A stretch of DNA of 8,083 bases from an uncultured Blautia sp. GTDB lineage: Bacteria; Bacillota; Clostridia; Lachnospirales; Lachnospiraceae. Below the pieces are notes generated by a model that saw nothing but the letters and a program-made list of their open reading frames with translations, ran no database searches and was not told where the DNA came from. A program made the translations under genes and the position numbers. The DNA lies in the NCBI GenBank assembly GCA_902476765.1, contig CABSEJ010000146.1:1-8083 (forward strand). The letters run 5' to 3'. Below, in pieces: positions 1 through 6,474 of the stretch (positions are counted from its first letter, which is position 1; every line of letters starts with the position of its first letter).

Positions 1-17
1 AAATTCGCATAAAATGT

Positions 18-184
18 ATAAATATTCCTAATACATGCTTAATTCAGCAGCCTCTCTTTTTGTGTAAATAAATTACAAAAAATGCCAAATATATTCCAGA
101 TTACATATAAATGAATAGAAAAATAGCTATATAATATACAAAATAACGGAAGAGGCAAATATATTCCAAGAAAATATGCATAAT
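18..184 (+). promoter_or_regulatory. Three regularly spaced motif copies, candidate activator-binding region
   Basis: The box CAAATATATTCCA is exact at 86-98 and 156-168, and a shorter form (AATATTCC) lies at 21-28. Each is followed after 4-6 bases by a second box: ACATGCTTAAT at 33-43, ACATATAAAT at 103-112, ATATGCATAAT at 174-184. The copies sit 69-71 bases apart, and the last ends just before the expected -35 position of the putative promoter. That placement is typical of an activator site. No regulator gene is in the window; an AraC-type or response regulator is a guess based on similar sugar ABC operons. The DNA is AT-rich, so the weaker first copy could be chance. The stretch 1-251 shows no gene. 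Confidence 0.5.
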
Positions 185-187
185 ATT

Positions 188-217
188 TATGGAAAAATTA
201 AGGGTTTTTTATATAAT
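188..217 (+). promoter_or_regulatory. Putative sigma-A promoter of the ABC transporter-sulfatase operon
   Basis: A perfect TATAAT lies at 212-217. The position 16-18 bases upstream (about 188-195, TATGGAAA) does not resemble TTGACA. A strong -10 with a poor -35 suggests dependence on an activator, and the third copy of the upstream repeated motif ends at 184, right beside it. Transcription would start near 224, giving a short leader before the ATG at 252. Another TATAAT at 130-135 is possible but further away. Confidence 0.5.
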
Positions 218-251
218 AAATACATCAAAAATACAGTGAGGAGATGAAGGT

Positions 252-1556
252 ATGAAAAAAAGAATGAAAGCAGCAGTATCGGCAGCACTAGCCGGAGTTA
301 TGGTTTTGTCTATGGTAGCCTGCTCCAGCGGTAACGAAGATTTGGTTTCGGAAGGAGACGGGGGTTCCGGAGGGGATAAAGTAAAGCTGGTATTTCTCCG
401 GGCCGGCACAGAGGATTACAAAAAAGAAGCTTTTACTAAGATGATTGAAGGCTTTGAAGAAGAGAATCCGGATATTGAGGTGGAATATCAGGAGGCTCCC
501 TGGGGAGATGATTTTGAGACAAAGCTGAATACCGGTTTTGCTTCCGGTACGGCTCCGGATGTAATTCATTACTCTCTCGCCTCAATCGGAGCAAGGGTAC
601 CCATGGGACAGTATGAATGTCTGGATGAGTATGTGGCTGACTGGGAAGGAATGGATGATTTATATGACAGTGTAATTGAAGCCGGCAGCATTGGAGGCAA
701 ATTGTACGGAGTTCCCTATACGCCGGATGCCAGAATGTTTGTTATCAATACAGAGCTTTTTGAAAAGGCAGGTTTAGACCCGGACAATCCTCCTACCAAT
801 TGGGATGAGCTATTGGAGGCTCACAAAAAGCTTTTAGTGAAGGATTCTGCCGGAACTATCGTTCAATGCGGATACGGACTGCCTACCAGCGGAACCAACA
901 TTAACCAGTATCTGGAAATCTTCGGTGTACAGAACGGAATGCAGAATCTGGTAGACGAAGCCAGCAACGAGATTTTATTTAACCAGCCGGAGGCTGTGGA
1001 AGCTATGGAGTTCTTAAAGGAGCTGAAAGATGTAGGACTGGTGGAGTGGGATAATACCCAGTCAGACCAGAATCCCTTCTATAACGGCACGGCAGCCATG
1101 ACCATAATTTCTGAGAATGAATTTAACAATATAAACACGGGAGATTTGGAAGGTAAGATTAAAATGGTTCCTATGTTCCAGAAGGAAAACAGCGGTACCT
1201 TCTGCGGCATGCATTTTATGTTTATGAATTCCAATTCCAAGCAAAAAGAGGCTGCCTGGAAGCTGATAGAATATATGTGCAGCACAGAATCCATGGAGAT
1301 ATGGATGGACACAGCCAAAACAGCACCGGTAAGAGCTTCTCTGGAAGAAGCTTATCTGGAGAATAATCCGGAAAATGGTCCTATGATTCTGGAAGCCATT
1401 GAAATCGGAAAGGGCTCTCCAAAGGTTCCTTACTTCAACAGTGTTTTTACCTATGTAGATGATGCTATGGAGCAGGTTTACTATGACCAGGCCGGGGCCC
1501 AGGAAGCTTTAGACGCTGCGGCAGAAAAAGTCCAGGAAGAGATTGACAATCAGTAA
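252..1556 (+). CDS. ABC transporter substrate-binding lipoprotein, CUT1 sugar family
   Basis: This is the extracellular solute-binding protein of the importer encoded by the next two genes. The 434-residue length is normal for family 1 carbohydrate-binding proteins. Residues 1-23 form a lipoprotein signal peptide (KKR start, hydrophobic core, SMVA) with the lipidated Cys at 24, followed by a flexible Gly/Ser/Asp/Glu linker to about residue 42. The mature protein has typical family features: an early strand and helix (FLRAGTEDYKKEAF), the EENPDIEVEYQ segment, LNTGFASGTAPDVIHYS near residue 100, and the hinge-side YGVPYTPDARMFVINTELF with NPPTNWDEL. The start is supported by GAGGAG at 238-243, eight bases upstream; an ATG at 244 is followed at once by a stop. 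The ligand cannot be read from sequence, but two downstream sulfatases suggest a sulfated sugar. Confidence 0.93.
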   Translation: MKKRMKAAVSAALAGVMVLSMVACSSGNEDLVSEGDGGSGGDKVKLVFLRAGTEDYKKEAFTKMIEGFEEENPDIEVEYQEAPWGDDFETKLNTGFASGTAPDVIHYSLASIGARVPMGQYECLDEYVADWEGMDDLYDSVIEAGSIGGKLYGVPYTPDARMFVINTELFEKAGLDPDNPPTNWDELLEAHKKLLVKDSAGTIVQCGYGLPTSGTNINQYLEIFGVQNGMQNLVDEASNEILFNQPEAVEAMEFLKELKDVGLVEWDNTQSDQNPFYNGTAAMTIISENEFNNINTGDLEGKIKMVPMFQKENSGTFCGMHFMFMNSNSKQKEAAWKLIEYMCSTESMEIWMDTAKTAPVRASLEEAYLENNPENGPMILEAIEIGKGSPKVPYFNSVFTYVDDAMEQVYYDQAGAQEALDAAAEKVQEEIDNQ

Positions 1557-1565
1557 GAGAAAGGT

Positions 1566-1611
1566 AGGAGCGCCGTATAAAGCCGGAACAGGAATACGGC
1601 GCTCCTGTTTT
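1566..1611 (+). terminator. Intra-operon stem-loop, probable leaky terminator or mRNA-stabilising hairpin
   Basis: AGGAGCGCCGTA (1566-1577) pairs perfectly with TACGGCGCTCCT (1595-1606) around a 17-base loop. The stem is GC-rich but is followed only by GTTTTC, a weak U-tract. It lies 10 bases after the binding-protein stop and just before the ribosome site of the first permease. Hairpins at this position in binding-protein operons (the classic malE-malF case) reduce read-through or protect the upstream mRNA, so that binding protein exceeds permease. That role is inferred from position and structure. Confidence 0.7.
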
Positions 1612-1630
1612 CGGTATAGGGAGGGATAAA

Positions 1631-2527
1631 ATGGCAGGAAGAAAAAAAGGGAAAAAAATGCGCAGCGACAGAGAAGCTTATATTATGATTCTGCCGGCGT
1701 ATTTGATTTTTACGGTATTTGTTTTGATTCCCATTGGAATGGTTTTATATTACAGCCTGACGGATTTTAATATGTACCAGATGCCAAATTTTAAGGGATT
1801 GGAAAATTACATAAAATTGTTTCATGACGAGGAATTTCTTGGTTCTGTGAAAAACACATTGCTTTACACGGTTTTGACTTTGACTATACAGCTGGGCCTG
1901 GGCCTGTTTTTGTCCGTGCTTCTGTACCGGAAATCCAGGGCAGTGCCTTTGTTCCGGACAGCGCTCTATCTGCCCAACGTAATGTCCATGGTCTGTGTTT
2001 CTATGGTATGGCTGTGGCTGTATAATCCTAATTTCGGTCTTTTGAATAACCTGCTGAAGCTTATAGGGCTTCCGCCTCAGCAGTGGCTCATCAATCCGGA
2101 CCAGGCTATGTTCTGTATTATTTTAATCGGAATCTGGAAAAACTGCGGATATTCTATGGTGATTTTTCTGGGAGGCCTTACCGGTATTCCAAGCTCTCTG
2201 TATGAGGCGGCAGAGCTGGACGGAGCAGGTGTGTTCCGGAAATTTACCAGTATTACCTGGCCTATGCTGAGACCTACCACCTTTTTCCTTCTGGTTACGG
2301 GAATTGTAAACAGCTTTGCCGTATTTGAACAGGTCAACATTATGACAGACGGCGGGCCTTTGAACCGTACCACCACTATTGTACATCAGATATACCGCAG
2401 AGGCTTTCTGGAGTTTAAGATGGGCTATGCCAGCGCCATGGCGGTGCTGCTTCTGGCCTTTTCCCTGTTCGTGACCATGATGATTTTCAAGTTTGGAAAC
2501 AAAGGGCAGGATGTAGACGTATCATAG
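1631..2527 (+). CDS. ABC transporter permease, MalF/UgpA type (CUT1)
   Basis: This is one of the two membrane subunits of the importer. The 298-residue protein has a basic N-terminus (RKKGKK) and six likely membrane segments, near residues 17-41, 76-98, 110-131, 158-181, 216-234 and 266-287. The cytoplasmic EAA loop that contacts the ATPase is clear: EAAELDGA at 192-199, then FRKFTSITWPMLRP to residue 215. The segment MTDGGPLNRTTTIVHQIYRRGF (about 238-259) is typical of the MalF/UgpA half of the pair. The ATG is preceded by AGGGAGGG (1618-1625) five bases upstream. An internal Met at residue 10 is a less likely start. It forms a heterodimer with the next gene product; no ATPase gene is nearby. 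Confidence 0.94.
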   Translation: MAGRKKGKKMRSDREAYIMILPAYLIFTVFVLIPIGMVLYYSLTDFNMYQMPNFKGLENYIKLFHDEEFLGSVKNTLLYTVLTLTIQLGLGLFLSVLLYRKSRAVPLFRTALYLPNVMSMVCVSMVWLWLYNPNFGLLNNLLKLIGLPPQQWLINPDQAMFCIILIGIWKNCGYSMVIFLGGLTGIPSSLYEAAELDGAGVFRKFTSITWPMLRPTTFFLLVTGIVNSFAVFEQVNIMTDGGPLNRTTTIVHQIYRRGFLEFKMGYASAMAVLLLAFSLFVTMMIFKFGNKGQDVDVS

Positions 2528-2538
2528 GAGGATAAATC

Positions 2539-3402
2539 ATGAGAAAGAAAAAATATTTAAATATCATCTGGATTATTTGTATGACAGCAGTGTCTTTCAT
2601 CGTACTTCTTCCCATTTTAATGATGGTTTCTACATCTTTGAAAACAACGGGAGAAATCAATTCGGCAGTATTTCATTTCCTGCCGGATTCTCTGCATTTT
2701 GAAAATTATACAGAGGCAATGACAACAGGAGCCTGGCCGGTATACTTCAGAAATTCTCTGATTATTACGCTGACAAGTATTGTCTTTTCTCTGCTTTTTA
2801 ACTCTATTGCAGGATATGCTTTTGCAAGGCTGAGATTCCGGGGTTCTAACGCTCTTTTTACCTTGCTGCTGGTAGGACTTATGATGCCGCCCCAGGTGAC
2901 CATGCTGCCTACCTTCCTGATTATGGCTAAGTTTCCTTTATTGGGAGGAAATAATATCCTGGGCTTTGGAGGCTCTGGCTTAATGAATACTCTTCCCGGT
3001 GTAATTATTCCTCTGGTCTCAGGCTCCTTCGGTATTTTTCTGTGTAAGCAGTTTTATGAAAATTTCCCCCGCTCTTTAGATGAAGCGGCTATGCTGGACG
3101 GGGCCAATAAGTGGAAAACCTATTTTTCTATTTATATTCCCAATTCCAAGGTTATTCTGGCTACCCTGGCTCTTCTGAAAGGTTCGGCGGTGTGGAATGA
3201 TTATTTGTGGCCTTTGGTCATGACAAATTCAGAATCCATGAGAACCGTTCAGCTTGCCCTGACTATGTTTCGTGATGAGAGCACCGTGCGCTGGGGTCCT
3301 ATGATGGCAGCGGCAACCTTGATTTCTCTGCCTATGATTGTACTGTTTTTGTTTGCACAGAAATATTTCGTACAGGGAATTGTTTCCACAGGATTGAAGT
3401 GA
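2539..3402 (+). CDS. ABC transporter permease, MalG/UgpE type (CUT1)
   Basis: This is the second membrane subunit. The 287-residue protein has likely membrane segments near residues 9-31, 74-96, 105-125, 150-170, 203-225 and 255-275. Its EAA loop is EAAMLDGANKWKTYFSIYIP at 182-201. The PQVTMLPTF segment (118-126), NDYLWPLV (220-227) and the C-terminal YFVQGIVSTGLK are characteristic of MalG-like subunits. It starts 11 bases after the previous gene, and its ribosome site AGGAGG (2526-2531) overlaps that gene's TAG stop, which suggests coupled translation and equal subunit amounts. Partner order (binding protein, MalF-like, MalG-like) is standard. The ATP-hydrolysing subunit is probably a shared MsmX/MsiK-type protein encoded elsewhere, as is common for CUT1 systems in Firmicutes. 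Confidence 0.94.
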   Translation: MRKKKYLNIIWIICMTAVSFIVLLPILMMVSTSLKTTGEINSAVFHFLPDSLHFENYTEAMTTGAWPVYFRNSLIITLTSIVFSLLFNSIAGYAFARLRFRGSNALFTLLLVGLMMPPQVTMLPTFLIMAKFPLLGGNNILGFGGSGLMNTLPGVIIPLVSGSFGIFLCKQFYENFPRSLDEAAMLDGANKWKTYFSIYIPNSKVILATLALLKGSAVWNDYLWPLVMTNSESMRTVQLALTMFRDESTVRWGPMMAAATLISLPMIVLFLFAQKYFVQGIVSTGLK

Positions 3403-3418
3403 GGGGGGAATAAAATTG
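3402..3418 (+). promoter_or_regulatory. Ribosome site and TTG start of sulfatase 1
   Basis: AGGGGGG at 3402-3408 overlaps the last base of the upstream permease stop and stands seven bases before a TTG at 3416. No ATG or GTG lies at a suitable distance. The TTG is followed at once by NRPNIVFYFADQQ, the first strand and metal-binding loop of the sulfatase fold, so any later start would remove catalytic residues. Confidence 0.82.
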
Positions 3419-4765
3419 AATAGACCCAATATTGTTTTTTATTTTGCAGACCAGCAGAGATGGGATACTCTGGGATGCTACGGACAGAAATTAGATGTGA
3501 CGCCAAATCTGGATAAACTGGCAGCACAGGGAGTGAGATTTGAAAATGCCTTTCCCTGCCAGCCTGTGTGCGGCCCGGCCAGAGCCTGCCTCCAAAGCGG
3601 CAGATACCCTACCCAGATAGGCTGCCACAGAAATGCCCAGGCCCTGCCGGAAAATATTACCACTCTGGCAGACTGTTTCAGTCAGGCGGGGTATGAAACG
3701 GCATATGTAGGAAAGTGGCATCTGGCTTCAAACAGAAGCAGCTACACAGCTCCTGTGGACCAGGAAAACTATGAGACAAGGGCTGTTCCTGAAGAAAGGA
3801 GGGGAGGCTATAAGGACTTTTGGATGGCGGCGGATGTACTGGAGGCTACCTCTCACGGATATGACGGTTATGTCTTTGACAAAGAGGGGAGGAAAAGAGA
3901 GTTTATCGGCTACCGGGCAGATGCGGTCAATAACTTTGCCATTCATTACCTGCACCAATACTCCGGGGATAAGCCTTTCTTCTTATTTATCTCTCAAATA
4001 GAACCTCACCATCAGAACGACCATGGCCGGTTTGAGGGGCCTGACGGAAGTAAGGAGCGGTTTAAGGACTTTTGCCCGCCGCCGGATATGAAGGAAGGAC
4101 AGGGAGATTGGGCCCAGAATTACCCGGATTATTTAGGGCAGTGCCATAGCCTGGATGAAAATGTGGGAAGACTGGTGGATACTCTGAAGGACAGGGGGCT
4201 TTGGGACAATACGATTTTGTTCTATACATCGGACCATGGCTGCCATTTTTGCACCAGAAATCAGGAGTATAAACGGTCCTGTCATGAATCCAGCATACAT
4301 ATTCCCCTGATTGTCAGAGGAGGGGATTTTGAAGGAGGGCAGGTGCTCTCTGAACTGGTCAGCCTCATAGACCTGCCGGCCACTCTTTTAGACTGTGCCG
4401 GAATTCCTAAACCGAAAGAATTTCAGGGAAAGTCTCTTAAAGGATTGGTGACAAAAACGGAGAAGAACTGGGATGACTGTGTATTTATCCAAATCAGTGA
4501 AAGTGAGATAGGAAGAGCTATCCGTACCAGAAAATGGAAGTATTCAGTAGCGGCAGAGGAAGACCCCTGGGAATATCCGGGGGCTCAGGTGTATGAGGAG
4601 AAATATCTGTACGACCTGGAAGAAGACCCCTGGGAACAGCATAACCTGGCAGCGGACAGCCGCTATGAAGAAGTGCGGAAAAAGCTGAGAGAAAAATTGC
4701 TGGATTGTATGGAGCAGGCAGGAGAGGAAAGGCCGGAAATCAGGGCCAAGGAGAAAATGCAATGA
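3416..4765 (+). CDS. Cys-type sulfatase, predicted cytoplasmic (sulfatase 1)
   Basis: This is a formylglycine-dependent sulfatase of the alkaline-phosphatase superfamily, predicted to hydrolyse a sulfate ester. The 449-residue length is normal. N-terminal metal-binding residues lie in FADQQRWD (Asp12-Gln13). The modified residue is Cys52 in CGPARACLQSGR, which keeps the CxPxR core. GKWHL gives Lys100 and His102, the second metal pair is Asp273-His274 in TSDHG, and Lys286 lies in EYKRSCHE. The C-terminal tail YLYDLEEDPWEQHNLA (from about 397) is typical of sulfatases. There is no signal peptide or membrane segment, so it should act inside the cell on imported substrate. It follows the permease by 13 bases and overlaps the next gene by four. 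Its DQ metal motif also occurs in choline sulfatases and phosphonate monoester hydrolases, so a phosphoester substrate is not excluded. The exact substrate is unknown. Confidence 0.9.
   Translation: MNRPNIVFYFADQQRWDTLGCYGQKLDVTPNLDKLAAQGVRFENAFPCQPVCGPARACLQSGRYPTQIGCHRNAQALPENITTLADCFSQAGYETAYVGKWHLASNRSSYTAPVDQENYETRAVPEERRGGYKDFWMAADVLEATSHGYDGYVFDKEGRKREFIGYRADAVNNFAIHYLHQYSGDKPFFLFISQIEPHHQNDHGRFEGPDGSKERFKDFCPPPDMKEGQGDWAQNYPDYLGQCHSLDENVGRLVDTLKDRGLWDNTILFYTSDHGCHFCTRNQEYKRSCHESSIHIPLIVRGGDFEGGQVLSELVSLIDLPATLLDCAGIPKPKEFQGKSLKGLVTKTEKNWDDCVFIQISESEIGRAIRTRKWKYSVAAEEDPWEYPGAQVYEEKYLYDLEEDPWEQHNLAADSRYEEVRKKLREKLLDCMEQAGEERPEIRAKEKMQ
4748..4765 (+). promoter_or_regulatory. Ribosome site and ATGA overlap joining the two sulfatases
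   Basis: AAGGAG at 4748-4753 stands eight bases before the ATG at 4762. That ATG shares ATGA with the TGA stop of sulfatase 1 (4763-4765). This fixes the start of sulfatase 2 and implies translational coupling. An in-frame ATG at 4705 would add 19 Gly-rich residues with no conserved character and is not preferred. Confidence 0.85.
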
Positions 4766-6243
4766 AAATGATAATGGTAATGTTTGATTCTCTGAACCGA
4801 AGGTTTTTAAACCCCTATGGATGCCGGGATACTATTACGCCTAATTTTCTAAGGCTGGCCCAAAGAGCGGTGCGTTTTGATAACTGTTATGCCGGCAGCC
4901 TTCCCTGTATACCTGCCAGGCGGGAGCTGCACACAGGCCGGTATAATTTTCTTCATCGCTCTTGGGGGCCTTTGGAACCTTTTGACGATTCTGTGCCTGG
5001 GATATTGAAAGAAAACGGGATTCACAGCCACCTGGTAAGCGACCATGGACATTACTGGGAGTGTGGAGGAGCTACCTATCACACTCAGTATTCTACCTGG
5101 GAAAACATACGGGGGCAGGAGGGTGACCCCTGGGCCGCAGTGGTAGGAGGCGCTCAGGATAAAGAGCCTAATTTTGCTCCTTTTACAGAGGGGCTGAGAA
5201 GAGAGCTGTACAGCCAAAACCTGGCTAACAGAACCAGGTTCCAAAGGCAGGAGGACTATCCGCTGGTACAGACTTTTGATAAGGGTATTGGGTTTATAGA
5301 GGAAAATGCAGACAAGGATTCCTGGTTTTTGCAGATAGAATCCTTTTCGCCCCATGAGCCTTTTATGGCCTGGGAAGAATTTAAGAATTTATATCCGGGA
5401 AAGGAAAAGGGGAAGAAATATGAGTGGCCGGATTATGCGCCCGTAAAAGAGAGAGCGGAAGAAATAGATGAGGTAAGGTATGCTTACTTTGCGGCACTGA
5501 GCATGTGCGACTGGCAGCTGGGACGTATATTAGACCTTATGGACGAGAAGAATCTCTGGAAGGATACTATGCTGATAGTAAATACAGACCATGGGTATCT
5601 GCTGGGAGAACATGGATACTGGGCTAAAAATTACATGCCCTGCTATAATGAAGTGGCTCATATTCCACTTTTTATCTGGGACCCCCGTCATCCGGAAGAG
5701 AAAAATGTCAGCAGAAAGGCTTTGGTACAGACTATTGATATTCCGGCCACCATCTTAAAATTTTTCGGTCTGGAGCTTCCGGGAGACATGATGGGACAAG
5801 ATTTGGAAAGAGTCATAAGCCGGGATGAAAAAGTAAGAGAGTTTGGGATTTTCGGTGTTTTTGGGGCCCATATCTGCATCACAGACGGAAGGTATGTCTA
5901 TATGCGGGCGCCTGAAAACAAGGATATTCCTCTTTTTGAGTATACGCTGATGCCCACCCATATGATGAGCTTTTTCACAGAGAGGGAGCTTGGTACCATG
6001 GAGCGGCAGGAAGGCTTTTCTTTTACTAAGGGACTGCCTGTTATGAAAATCCAGACGGATTCTAAAATCCGGTGTATAGAAGAAAAAGATTTGTTCTTTG
6101 ATTTGGAGCAGGACCCTTTCCAGGAGAAATCTATGACACCCGGTCCTGTAGCAAAGATGATGTGTGAGGAAATCAGAAAAATCATGGCGAAGGCAGATGC
6201 CCCTGAGGAATTGTTCAAGAGATTTGGATTAGAGCATTTTTGA
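4762..6243 (+). CDS. Second Cys-type sulfatase, distinct subfamily, predicted cytoplasmic (sulfatase 2)
   Basis: This 493-residue protein has the same overall fold as sulfatase 1 but belongs to a clearly different subfamily. It opens with MKMIMVMFDSLNRRFLNPYG, giving metal-binding Asp9 in a DS rather than DQ or DD motif. The residue to be converted to formylglycine is Cys49 in CIPARRELHTGR. The usual GKWHL motif is absent; the equivalent area reads LVSDHGHYWECGG, followed by YHTQYSTWENIRGQEGDPW. The second metal site is Asp276-His277 in NTDHGYLLGEHGYWAKN, with Lys289 as the likely conserved Lys. The tail DLFFDLEQDPFQEKS is sulfatase-like. No signal peptide is present. Two dissimilar sulfatases in one coupled unit suggest a substrate with two sulfate positions, or two related substrates. 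The specificity cannot be stated. Confidence 0.9.
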   Translation: MKMIMVMFDSLNRRFLNPYGCRDTITPNFLRLAQRAVRFDNCYAGSLPCIPARRELHTGRYNFLHRSWGPLEPFDDSVPGILKENGIHSHLVSDHGHYWECGGATYHTQYSTWENIRGQEGDPWAAVVGGAQDKEPNFAPFTEGLRRELYSQNLANRTRFQRQEDYPLVQTFDKGIGFIEENADKDSWFLQIESFSPHEPFMAWEEFKNLYPGKEKGKKYEWPDYAPVKERAEEIDEVRYAYFAALSMCDWQLGRILDLMDEKNLWKDTMLIVNTDHGYLLGEHGYWAKNYMPCYNEVAHIPLFIWDPRHPEEKNVSRKALVQTIDIPATILKFFGLELPGDMMGQDLERVISRDEKVREFGIFGVFGAHICITDGRYVYMRAPENKDIPLFEYTLMPTHMMSFFTERELGTMERQEGFSFTKGLPVMKIQTDSKIRCIEEKDLFFDLEQDPFQEKSMTPGPVAKMMCEEIRKIMAKADAPEELFKRFGLEHF

Positions 6244-6252
6244 ACGTGAAGT

Positions 6253-6314
6253 ACAGAGATTACCTGATGGAGGTGCCCTTAATGCGGCATCCCCTATCAG
6301 GTAATCTCTGTTTT
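6253..6314 (+). terminator. Long inverted repeat, probable operon terminator
   Basis: ACAGAGATTACCTGAT (6253-6268) pairs perfectly over 16 bp with ATCAGGTAATCTCTGT (6296-6311). The 27 bases between can extend the helix, because GGAGGTGCC (6269-6277) pairs with GGCATCCCC (6286-6294) with one mismatch and one G-U pair. A short U-run (6311-6314, then GATTT) follows. It begins nine bases after the sulfatase 2 stop and no gene lies between, so termination of the operon is the natural reading. The outer stem is less GC-rich and the U-tract shorter than in a textbook terminator. Confidence 0.72.
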
Positions 6315-6356
6315 GATTTAGTACATTTTTCTTTTATCATAGTAAAACGCTGATGA

Positions 6357-6403
6357 GTTTTCGGTAAAAATGTCCAAAGATTTTTAGGTTTAATTGTAAA
6401 AAT
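6357..6403 (+). promoter_or_regulatory. Short direct repeats upstream of hutU, possible operator
   Basis: GTAAAAAT occurs at 6364-6371 and 6396-6403, each preceded by GTTT and three or four bases, with a 32-base spacing close to three helical turns. They lie just upstream of the putative hutU promoter, where an activator or repressor could bind. The region is AT-rich and the units are short, so this is a weak call. Confidence 0.25.
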
Positions 6404-6436
6404 CACGGGGAATAGACGTTTTTTAGACTGTGGACA

Positions 6437-6445
6437 TGGTACAAT
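6437..6445 (+). promoter_or_regulatory. Putative extended -10 promoter of hutU
   Basis: TGGTACAAT matches the extended -10 form TGnTATAAT with one change. The 16-18-base upstream position (about 6416-6423, T-rich) has no good -35, which extended -10 promoters tolerate. Transcription would start near 6452, just before the ribosome site AAAGGAG at 6458-6464, giving a very short leader. The presence of a terminator upstream supports an independent promoter here. Confidence 0.5.
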
Positions 6446-6474
6446 TCTAAAAAAAGTAAAGGAGACGATGTAAG

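Noticed and set aside
130..135. Second TATAAT in the leader as an alternative promoter
   Set aside because: It has no usable -35 and would give a leader over 100 bases long; the TATAAT at 212 is better placed beside the repeated motif.
288..569. Minus-strand open frames overlapping the binding-protein gene
   Set aside because: They are shadows of a well-supported + strand gene, with no plausible ribosome site or domain.
4559..4636. Direct repeat GAAGACCCCTGGGAA at 4559-4573 and 4622-4636 in sulfatase 1
   Set aside because: Both encode EDPWE within the C-terminal tail; the second is the usual sulfatase DLxxDPxE motif. No wider duplication is seen around them, so it is likely local coincidence.
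4705..4761. Longer N-terminus for sulfatase 2 from an ATG at 4705
   Set aside because: The added 19 residues are Gly/Arg-rich and unlike a sulfatase start, they overlap sulfatase 1 further, and a good AAGGAG stands before the ATG at 4762.
6282..6353. Short + strand open frame of 23 codons with GGAGG eight bases upstream
   Set aside because: The ribosome-site look-alike and ATG fall inside the inner stem and loop of the terminator hairpin, and the peptide has no recognisable character; more likely chance.
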